This document shows positions 27,592 to 34,615 of a stretch of DNA of 34,615 nt, one piece after another (position 1 is the first letter of the stretch; each line of letters begins with the position of its first letter). The notes below the pieces were generated by a model, which saw nothing but the letters and a program-made list of their open reading frames with translations, was not told where the DNA came from and made no database searches. A program made the translations under genes and the position numbers. The stretch is from Verrucomicrobiota bacterium (GTDB lineage: Bacteria > Verrucomicrobiota > Verrucomicrobiia > Chthoniobacterales > UBA10450): assembly GCA_003220005.1 (NCBI GenBank), contig QHRD01000012.1, positions 1-34,615 on the forward strand. The letters run 5' to 3'.

Positions 27592-28719
27592 AATAACCGA
27601 ATTTAACGCTTCCATGAATTGCTGTTGCAAACCGACTGGCGAAAATTCTGTCTCATACGCGCGTCGCATTCGCGCACCGAGTTCCTGTTGCAAAGCTCTA
27701 TCTCTTTTTAAATCCGCAAGCGCAGCCAGCAACATGCGCGCATCGGGGTCGGTTACGCAGAGGGCAGCCTCACTTTTTCTTGCCCACTGCACCACGGCAG
27801 ATGATTCCGGCGCCCAGATAACAACGGGCCGGCTGGCTCGCGAGTAATCGACAAGCTTCGTTGCGAAACATGTCTCCGTACGTCGCCGCTGTGCTGCGTC
27901 AAAAAACATTACGACCAAGTAGGCGTCGAACGAACCCAGCCAGTGGTCAAAGCCTGATCCGGGTTCGAAATTATGCAGTAGATGACGATCTCTCATTTCA
28001 TGCATCAGCGCTTGCGGCCATCGCGGGCGTCCTCGGAATTCGATCCGAATGTCCGTCTGTTTTACCGCTAACTGAGCCAGCTCAGCCAGCATATCACTGT
28101 AATCAAACATGTTGCCAGTGTACCCAACCCGAAACTCGCGAGCCGCACCGTTACAATTTGATGACCTGATTGGCTCTGCATCTGGAATGGGCAATATAAC
28201 GCGTGCGTTACGATGCGGGCCCAATGCGTTGAGCATTCCTTCACTAATGCCCAGGCTCAGATCCGCAGATCGATAAAGCTCGAGAAAACGCCGCTCCAGT
28301 TGCTTGCGTAGTAGGGTATGAACCCAGGCAATGTCGGGCCACCAGTCGTCGAATCTCACAACCAGTGGCAATCCGTGGCGCTTCGCATAGCGTTGCGCTA
28401 CCCAGCAGCCGCTGCCGTATGCGAGCGTTAAAACAACTGTCCGCGCCCGGGCAGGCGGTGCGGCCAGGTGCTTTTCTAACGGCAATGTAGTGTGCATCAG
28501 GTAATCGACGTCACCTGCCCATCGTCGTGCCGGCGTTCGCATGAGCCGTGGGATAATCTTGGAGTAAAAAGGGCCGTGGACAATCTCGTGATGCTCAGCC
28601 GGCAGAATCTGCAGTCGAATGCCGCGCCGGTTGACCAGATGTCGATGCAGTGTCACCGCAGCAGCCGTACTTTTCTCGGGCCGGACCGAGGAAATGGCAA
28701 TCACGTTAATGTCGTCCAT
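27589..28719 (-). CDS. Glycosyltransferase (GT4-like), paralogue of 28706..29887
   Basis: DDINVIAISSVRPEKSTAAAVTLHRHLVNRRG...FRVGYTGNMFDYSDMLAELAQLAVKQTDIRIEFRGRPRWPQ; stop TAG is formed by the end of the 278-bp element. Confidence 0.75.
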   Translation of the reverse strand: MDDINVIAISSVRPEKSTAAAVTLHRHLVNRRGIRLQILPAEHHEIVHGPFYSKIIPRLMRTPARRWAGDVDYLMHTTLPLEKHLAAPPARARTVVLTLAYGSGCWVAQRYAKRHGLPLVVRFDDWWPDIAWVHTLLRKQLERRFLELYRSADLSLGISEGMLNALGPHRNARVILPIPDAEPIRSSNCNGAAREFRVGYTGNMFDYSDMLAELAQLAVKQTDIRIEFRGRPRWPQALMHEMRDRHLLHNFEPGSGFDHWLGSFDAYLVVMFFDAAQRRRTETCFATKLVDYSRASRPVVIWAPESSAVVQWARKSEAALCVTDPDARMLLAALADLKRDRALQQELGARMRRAYETEFSPVGLQQQFMEALNSVI

Positions 28720-29887
28720 CGACCAAGTCGGTTATTTTCCGGACGAAGATATCCTGCAAGCGATCGGGATTGAACACGGTTTGATGCAGTTGCAACGCCT
28801 CATTTGAGAGCTTTTCACTTAGCGCTGAATCTGCGGCAATTTGCCGGCAAAGGGAAACTACTGCGTCGGCGTCACTGCTGGAGACGACAGATGCTCCGCC
28901 ATGCTTTCGAGCGACACGGACTGGCGTGCAGTACTCTGGCCCCCATAGGATCACAGGTTTTCCAAATGCGACGTAGTCCAGAAATTTTGTGGTGAAGCTC
29001 GTGCGCATGAACAGTTCATGTTCCTTCTCGAAGCTCATCACAACCAGTAGCGCGTCGGCGCTGGCTAGCACTTCCGCGGCTTCTTCTGGTGGCTTGAAGC
29101 CGAGATAGGCGCCGCTTGCCTGCGCGCGCTCGAGAGTTTGCCTGGGCCAGTCTGCACTCGGTCCGATCACGATGATTTCCAAGTCGTTCGTCGCTTCGAT
29201 TTTTTCAATGAGCGAGCAGAGCATCCGGCCATAGAAATTTTTCACTGCACCAACATAGACCAGCCGAAATTTCCCATTGGGTCGCGGCCACGTGTTTTCC
29301 ACAGGCACGCGATATTTTCCCGGCATGGGATAAATGACATGGCTGTTCGGATGCGAGCCTAGCATCTCCTGCATGCCATCGCTGGTGCAAAAAGCGAGAT
29401 CACATGCCGCATAAAGCTCTCGGTACCGGCGGCTCAAGATTCCTCGCGTCCATTTGTGACCGTAGTGGCCTTTCGTCACGGGAAACCAGTCGAGGAAAAG
29501 CCCGGCCAGCGGCAACCCATGCCGTTGCGCGGTTTTTCGAGCGATCTCACTCAAACCGCATTCTGCCAGAGTAAGGATTACGTCCGGTTCGAATTGTTGT
29601 ACCGCGTCTTCCAACGCTTCGTTGGCTGTCAGCGGCCAGATGAAATTTTCGTAGTCTGTGGTCCACGCAGCCGACCGTGGACCGAATCGGCTCTTTCGCA
29701 ATCGATGAATCAGGTACGGCAGCCGTAGAGGAGTATGGACCAGAAGGCCGTCCTCAAAATCAGCGTTACTGGCCACGTGCAGTTTGAATGGATTTCCCTC
29801 CACTAGATGCCGGTGCATGACGATGCGCACGCCACAATCGTTCTTTGGCGGAACAATGCTTACGAGAAGCAGCCTCAGCTTTTCCAT
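28706..29887 (-). CDS. Glycosyltransferase (GT4-like), paralogue of 27589..28719
   Basis: EKLRLLLVSIVPPKNDCGVRIVMHRHLVEGNPF...KFRLVYVGAVKNFYGRMLCSLIEKIEATNDLEIIVIGPSADWPRQTLERA. Confidence 0.8.
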   Translation of the reverse strand: MEKLRLLLVSIVPPKNDCGVRIVMHRHLVEGNPFKLHVASNADFEDGLLVHTPLRLPYLIHRLRKSRFGPRSAAWTTDYENFIWPLTANEALEDAVQQFEPDVILTLAECGLSEIARKTAQRHGLPLAGLFLDWFPVTKGHYGHKWTRGILSRRYRELYAACDLAFCTSDGMQEMLGSHPNSHVIYPMPGKYRVPVENTWPRPNGKFRLVYVGAVKNFYGRMLCSLIEKIEATNDLEIIVIGPSADWPRQTLERAQASGAYLGFKPPEEAAEVLASADALLVVMSFEKEHELFMRTSFTTKFLDYVAFGKPVILWGPEYCTPVRVARKHGGASVVSSSDADAVVSLCRQIAADSALSEKLSNEALQLHQTVFNPDRLQDIFVRKITDLVDGRH

Positions 29888-29888
29888 T

Positions 29889-30166
29889 TAGTGTTGTGTA
29901 ACTGGTATGGCTTGCCAATCGCCGCAAGGAGTTTGGGCGAATTTCAAGAAGCAAGCGAAGCGCCTGTATCCGCTGCGATACCGACCGAGCGAGCGACGCA
30001 GAAATTCGCCCAAAGAAACGCGGCCCGAAGGGTTGAATTGAAAATGGCCTGGCGCCTGCGTTGCATCTCGGTCGCAGGTCGCAGAAGACATGCTCCCTCG
30101 CCGCGCCTTGGCGGCGGGCCATTTTGAACTCAACGATTGGCAAGCCATATCGGTTACACAACACTA
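29889..30166. mobile_element. 278-bp palindrome-ended element, copy 2
   Basis: Ends TAGTGTTGTGTAACTGGTATGGCTTGCCAATCG / CGATTGGCAAGCCATATCGGTTACACAACACTA (31/33 inverted match; both mismatches become G:U on the + strand RNA). Confidence 0.9.
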
Positions 30167-31111
30167 GCGAGTACGCCGAAACCAGAAGCTGCCAGCCGAC
30201 ACGCCGGGCTTGTACGAAGGAAATGCGTTCATGAGCAACTCCGGGTATTTGATCTGCATCCACTGACCGGCCCAGAGCACTTCAAATGTCGTATTGAAGC
30301 TTAGGAAGGCCTGCAAGAGGTACTGCTCATTCCAGAAACGATGCCAATCCAACACCCACTGTTTCGGATATTCCAGGGGAATAAAGATGTCGTGCACGTG
30401 CACAACGACGCCCGGCTGGATGTGCGGCAAAACCTCCAGAAACAAAAATTGCATGTCGCTGCCGATTTTACACACATGCGAGGAATCGATGAACAGAATG
30501 TCGTTTTCGCGGAGCGATTCAAACTCACTAAGCGAAACGTCTTGGACAGGTACCCGTCGCAGCTCAACGCCTGATGGAAGCTTGCGTTCCAGTTCCGCAG
30601 ACCCGAACGGGTCAATGGCAACGAAACGGCACGGACATCCATCCATGCCGTTGCGACGTAACGCATCGGCCGCAAGGAGTGTCGAGAAACCGGACCCGAT
30701 TTCGTACATGCGCCGCGGTTTCAAGAGACGGATTATCCCAAAGAGCATTTCCGCGTCCACCGCCTCGAAAGCAACGTTTCCCAGGTAAAACTGAAACTCT
30801 GCCGTCGAAGCGCCTTTCGGGATGACTATGTACTCGCCCTTAAATTTTGTAACGATCTCTGAGAGCAGTTGCTTTTGCGCCTCTTCGCGCATATCCATGC
30901 CCGGCAAATCGCTAACGCGGTCCCAAAGCGAAGGGGCCAAAACGCGCGTATCAGGAATTGGCTGGTAGTTGTCAGACGGCAAAACATGAAAACCATGACC
31001 TTGCCACAGCTCAAAGTATTTTGGATCTGGCGCCAGTCTCCGTAGCAGTGGTGCTATCACACGCGCTGTAACATCGCGTGCAAACTGCTTCGCTTTACTC
31101 AGCACAGCCAT
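30164..31111 (-). CDS. Class I SAM-dependent methyltransferase (Methyltransf_24-like)
   Basis: RRMYEIGSGFSTLLAADALRRNGMDGCPCRFVAIDPFGSAELERKLPSGVELRRVPVQDVSLSEFESLRENDILFIDSSHV...VVHVHDIFIPLEYP. Confidence 0.8.
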   Translation of the reverse strand: MAVLSKAKQFARDVTARVIAPLLRRLAPDPKYFELWQGHGFHVLPSDNYQPIPDTRVLAPSLWDRVSDLPGMDMREEAQKQLLSEIVTKFKGEYIVIPKGASTAEFQFYLGNVAFEAVDAEMLFGIIRLLKPRRMYEIGSGFSTLLAADALRRNGMDGCPCRFVAIDPFGSAELERKLPSGVELRRVPVQDVSLSEFESLRENDILFIDSSHVCKIGSDMQFLFLEVLPHIQPGVVVHVHDIFIPLEYPKQWVLDWHRFWNEQYLLQAFLSFNTTFEVLWAGQWMQIKYPELLMNAFPSYKPGVSAGSFWFRRTR

Positions 31112-31116
31112 ACTTG

Positions 31117-32079
31117 TTATAAGGCCACCGAAAAAGAATGAAAGCGTAATCTAAGTGCGTCACGGTAAAGCACGTGCCGCATCCAGTGGACGTAGTGCCG
31201 CGAGTAATAGCCCTCATCGCTCATGTTGCGGGAGCGAAATTTAAATACGTCATCAAACTCAACGAGACTTAGTTTCTTCGGGAATAGGTCGCCGCCGATT
31301 TTCACGGCGCTCGCAATGATGGTTTGCTCGCATGAGCTGTCCTGAGGAAAAGGCAACGCTTCCTGCGCCATGCTGCGCAGGACATCGGGCGGCATAAGCT
31401 CGCCATGCAAAGCCACGATCCCGCTATTTACAAAAGGCGGCTCCAACACCTGCGCGCAATGCCGCAGCGCCATCTCCCGCCGCTGATGGCAGTTGCCCTC
31501 ATGCAAACCGCGAGGTTTCGTCCACGATGCAGGTTCGCCTAAAAGCAGCAGCGGATCTCCGAACCAAAGAATGTCGGCATCCACGAATAGCACCGGCTGT
31601 TTCCTCGCCTCAACCACAATCGCGGCGACTTTAAGACCGTAGGGGCTTTCGCGGGCGTAGTCGGCCAACTCCGGAAGATCAGCAGCCGAAGCAGCCTCGC
31701 AGATTTGTTGTCGCGTCAAGACAGTGATAGGCGCAGGCCACCAGCCAAAGACATCTGCGAACTCACTCGCCGTCCAAGTGCCGTCCGATACGGCGGTAAT
31801 TTCCGGCAAGAAAGTCCATGAACGGAGCAGCGAAAACAAGCTTTCCCTCCACATCAGCCAGTGCGCGCGATCACACATGGTGAGATAGCGGAAGTTCGCG
31901 ATTGGTTTGGCTGGCTGCGGAGGAATCGACCAGCGCGAAAGGATATTGTGCGCAATCTCGCCCAAGCGCACCGAGACATTCATCCCGCTGAATGGTCGCA
32001 GAAGACCAAGCGCGAATTTTCGCGCGAGCGCTTTTCGCTGCGCACTCGTGCTCTTAGATTTAGAAACCCTGCTATACAT
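31117..32079 (-). CDS. Putative nucleotide-diphospho-sugar transferase-like protein
   Basis: FRYLTMCDRAHWLMWRESLFSLLRSWTFLPEITAVSDG...LKVAAIVVEARKQPVLFVDADILWFGDPLLLLGEPASWTKPRG; start placed at internal ATG 32079 because the track's N-terminus (MFRFAQHDN) is repeat-derived. Confidence 0.6.
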   Translation of the reverse strand: MYSRVSKSKSTSAQRKALARKFALGLLRPFSGMNVSVRLGEIAHNILSRWSIPPQPAKPIANFRYLTMCDRAHWLMWRESLFSLLRSWTFLPEITAVSDGTWTASEFADVFGWWPAPITVLTRQQICEAASAADLPELADYARESPYGLKVAAIVVEARKQPVLFVDADILWFGDPLLLLGEPASWTKPRGLHEGNCHQRREMALRHCAQVLEPPFVNSGIVALHGELMPPDVLRSMAQEALPFPQDSSCEQTIIASAVKIGGDLFPKKLSLVEFDDVFKFRSRNMSDEGYYSRHYVHWMRHVLYRDALRLRFHSFSVAL

Positions 32080-32087
32080 AGGAGCAT

Positions 32088-32181
32088 TGTCATGTTGAGC
32101 GAAGCGAAACATCTCTGTCTATTGCGCTGTGCTGGATCGGTCGGGAATCATCAGAGATTCTTCGCTTCGCTCAGAACGACA
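32088..32181. repeat. Short palindrome-ended repeat of the 'gagcgaagcgaa' type
   Basis: TGTCATGTTGAGCGAAGCGAAACATCTC ... GAGATTCTTCGCTTCGCTCAGAACGACA; inverted ends match at about 23/28. Confidence 0.8.
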
Positions 32182-32196
32182 TTTATGAGATAGGAC

Positions 32197-33267
32197 CTAG
32201 GCAGGTCGAATTCGTCTGCGAAATTCGCGCATCCCAGCTATGGCACGTTCACCCAGTGCGCGGTGAAGACGCACCTTCGCTTCTAACCGCAGCCGACGAA
32301 AACGATGCTCGCCCCGATTCCATAAGTCTTTAGCAGCGTGCAACTGGCTTGTGCACGCAGCAACATCATTATTCGAGAAAAAGTACTGAGCCAGCGCCAG
32401 TGCGATGCCCGCCCAATAGCGACGGCCCTGCTCTTCCAATTGTGTTCTGGAACTCGCGGGCAAGTAATCTTTCCAGATTTCGATCGCGCGCGCCATGTCT
32501 TGCATGTTTGCGCCGGTCCGCTCGTCCAACACAGATTGATTGTCACCATGCCGCCGGAAGACGGCTAAAATTTGCGGTTCGTAAAAGACTGGGACATTTG
32601 CGGCAATCCTGATCCACATCTCGATATCGAGCACGGAGATCAAATCCGTTCTGAAACCGCCCAGTCGCTCGTAAGTCGCCCGCTTAACCACCACCGCGGG
32701 ACATTGAACGCGACAGTCCGTGGCCACGCGTTCCAACCAGCTATCCAACACGCCTGCGGTCGAGCTTTCGAGTGGCCCAAACTCCTTCCAGTGGCCATTC
32801 GCATCACTAATTGCAAATCGGCAAAAGGCCATGCCCACATTCGGATTGCAGCTAATGCCGTGATAAAGATGATCATAAAAACCGGGCAATACAACGTCGT
32901 CCTGGTGCAGGATGTGCACCCATTTTCCACGGGCCCGTTCGATGCACCGGTTCCAAATGCCCGCCAAACCATTGTTCACAGGCTCGTGATGCATGGCCAC
33001 CCGATCACCAGCAACCCGGCGAACCAGCTCCACAAGCGCACCATCGGGCGAACAATCGTCCACCATTTCGATCTGCATCTGTGCTGGCCCGGGATCTTGT
33101 TGCAGGACGCTCTTTAATGTCTCCTCCAGATAATCGGGTCGCGCTTTGTAGGTGGGAATCATGACGGACCAGAAGGGTTGGGTCGCGTCGGGAAGCAACG
33201 GATGAATTACTTGAATCTTCTCAGTGAGAACGGCGCCATAGTTTTCGCAAGAGTCGCGGTGGAGCAA
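32197..33267 (-). CDS. Glycosyltransferase family 2
   Basis: FWSVMIPTYKARPDYLEETLKSVLQQDPGPAQMQIEMVDDCSPDGALVELVRRVAGDRVAMHHEPVNNGLAGIWNRCIERARGKWVHILHQDDVVLPGFYDHL; start uncertain (47-bp overlap with upstream gene). Confidence 0.92.
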   Translation of the reverse strand: MLHRDSCENYGAVLTEKIQVIHPLLPDATQPFWSVMIPTYKARPDYLEETLKSVLQQDPGPAQMQIEMVDDCSPDGALVELVRRVAGDRVAMHHEPVNNGLAGIWNRCIERARGKWVHILHQDDVVLPGFYDHLYHGISCNPNVGMAFCRFAISDANGHWKEFGPLESSTAGVLDSWLERVATDCRVQCPAVVVKRATYERLGGFRTDLISVLDIEMWIRIAANVPVFYEPQILAVFRRHGDNQSVLDERTGANMQDMARAIEIWKDYLPASSRTQLEEQGRRYWAGIALALAQYFFSNNDVAACTSQLHAAKDLWNRGEHRFRRLRLEAKVRLHRALGERAIAGMREFRRRIRPA

Positions 33268-34120
33268 GCAATGCGCGCCCTAAACGATAAGAATACGAAG
33301 TTTCGACTATTCGAAGTTGCCCTCTTAGACGCTGCACTTCTTCATCTGTCTCGCGGACCCATTTGTAAAAGGCCATTTCGGGATGACTGAAAATGTAGTC
33401 TATTAATTTTGCGAGACGCGGACTGGCCTCCACCAGATTCAAGTCCTCTCTGGCCACGCGACCATCAAACCCGATCGTCCTCGCGATTAGAGAATCCGCT
33501 CGCACACGGTACTCGAATCCAATCTCAGGAAGATGGAAAAAGCTACCACCGTGGCAGGCTACCCGTAGCCAAAAATCCCAATCCTCCAATCCCATCCATG
33601 GCATTTGCTCATCATAACCGCCGACCTGCTCCCAGAGCGCCTTACGATAAAGCGCACAGGCGTCGATGAAGTTCTTTCGAATCAATGACAACAGATCAAA
33701 TTCCTGCACGTGCCATCGGCCAGTCTTTTCGCCGAAGTACTCGGCGTCCGCGTAAATGACTCCGATACCTGGATTGTCCTTTAGTAGCTTCACCCCTTCT
33801 TTTAAGTAAACGTCTCGAAGACGATTGTCGTTATCCAAAGGCAAAATGAATTCGCCGTTAGCTAATCGGATCCCAGTGTTCCGGGCCGCGCTCACACGCA
33901 GATTGGGTTGAGACACAACCTTGTAGCCCGCGTCTGTGACTTCCTTAAGAATCCGAATGGTTTCGGCGTCGGACGAGCCGTCATCGACAATGATCACTTC
34001 GAGGAGGTTTTCGTTGCGGACCTCTTCCACGCTGGCAAGCGCTTCGCGCAGCATCACCCCATGATTGTGGCACGGGATAACGATTGACACTTTACCTTCG
34101 CCAATCGGGGTCGTCGTCAT
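33221..34120 (-). CDS. Glycosyltransferase family 2
   Basis: KVSIVIPCHNHGVMLREALASVEEVRNENLLEVIIVDDGSSDAETIRILKEVTDAGYKVVSQPNLRVSAARNTGIRLANGEFILPLDNDNRL...WMGLEDWDFWLRVACHGG. Confidence 0.93.
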   Translation of the reverse strand: MTTTPIGEGKVSIVIPCHNHGVMLREALASVEEVRNENLLEVIIVDDGSSDAETIRILKEVTDAGYKVVSQPNLRVSAARNTGIRLANGEFILPLDNDNRLRDVYLKEGVKLLKDNPGIGVIYADAEYFGEKTGRWHVQEFDLLSLIRKNFIDACALYRKALWEQVGGYDEQMPWMGLEDWDFWLRVACHGGSFFHLPEIGFEYRVRADSLIARTIGFDGRVAREDLNLVEASPRLAKLIDYIFSHPEMAFYKWVRETDEEVQRLRGQLRIVETSYSYRLGRALLAPPRLLRKLWRRSH

Positions 34121-34132
34121 TTGCGCGCCTGG

Positions 34133-34207
34133 CTGTAGCCACGCCCCTGTGGGGCGTTTGGCATCGAGTCCATCCGGCGAGGACGGCGCACAGCACCATG
34201 GCTACAG
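34133..34207. repeat. 75-bp palindrome-ended intergenic repeat with internal hairpin
   Basis: CTGTAGCCA (34133-34141) and TGGCTACAG (34199-34207) are perfect inverted 9-mers; internal ACGCCCC-TGT-GGGGCGT hairpin at 34141-34157. Confidence 0.65.
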
Positions 34208-34276
34208 AGCGCCGGGACATTTATGAAATGACTTTTAGTCACTACGCGGCATTAACGGAGGAATGGAAGCATCTTC

Positions 34277-34615
34277 TCAATGAAAAAAACGCCACAGTTT
34301 CTGCAACAATCGCGCCGGGGCAAGTAATGCGTGCCCTAAACGATAGCTGCGAAGGCGTTTTATGTCTCGCACTAAATCTTCCGTGCTTCGGATTCGCGTC
34401 CGCAAAATTTGGGCCTGTTCGTCCATTTCACGAATCAACCTGTAACAAGCCATTTCGGGCTTGCCAAAAATATAGTTGAAGAGATCCAAACGATGTTCAT
34501 TAGCCTGGAGACTTAAAGAATCGTTTCGCACCCGCTGATCGAATCCAACCTTGGCAAGGTGAACAAAGGTGCCCTGATGATAAGCCACCCGTAGCCAAAA
34601 ATCCCAGTCCTCCCA
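34277..34615 (-). CDS. Partial GT2 (N-terminus outside window), tandem paralogue of 33221..34120
   Basis: Frame is open to the edge: WEDWDFWLRVAYHQGTFVHLAKVGFDQRVRNDSLSL...SYRLGHALLAPARLLQKLWRFFH, parallel to LEDWDFWLRVACHGGSFFHLPEIGFEYRVRADSLIA...SYRLGRALLAPPRLLRKLWRRSH. Confidence 0.85.
   Translation of the reverse strand, partial: WEDWDFWLRVAYHQGTFVHLAKVGFDQRVRNDSLSLQANEHRLDLFNYIFGKPEMACYRLIREMDEQAQILRTRIRSTEDLVRDIKRLRSYRLGHALLAPARLLQKLWRFFH

Overview
The window has three parts. (1) The left ~6 kb (about 1-5.9 kb) holds secreted, repeat-rich proteins: a partial minus-strand ORF at the edge, a protein with a nearly identical tandem 468-bp domain duplication and Thr-Pro/Thr-Ala linkers, an intact YVTN beta-propeller, a decayed YVTN paralogue, and a 7-unit Kelch-like propeller with a Thr-Ala/Pro linker. 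A ~55-bp inverted repeat flanks this block. (2) From 6.06 kb to the right edge there is a large cell-surface glycan biosynthesis cluster, nearly all on the minus strand. It includes GT4, GT2, GT8-like, GT10-like, WbsX-like and STELLO/DUF288-like proteins, several FkbM/TylF/Methyltransf_24 methyltransferases, a Wzy-like polymerase, an HddA-like GHMP kinase between two AlkP-superfamily (COG3379-like) proteins, and an acyltransferase. (3) Small palindromic repeats are inserted in the cluster. The strongest unexplained signal is a 278-bp element present twice (27314-27591 and 29889-30166). It has ~33-bp terminal inverted repeats, TA at both ends and internal nested stems. Both copies sit exactly at gene junctions, and removing one copy plus one TA rebuilds a compact operon junction (TAA-ATG for copy 2; TAG followed 9 nt later by ATG for copy 1). 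The two copies directly flank a pair of paralogous glycosyltransferase genes. The overall style suggests a soil Verrucomicrobiota-like genome, but that is inference only. No rRNA, credible tRNA, CRISPR array or transposase gene was found. All identities were counted by hand, and no database search was run.
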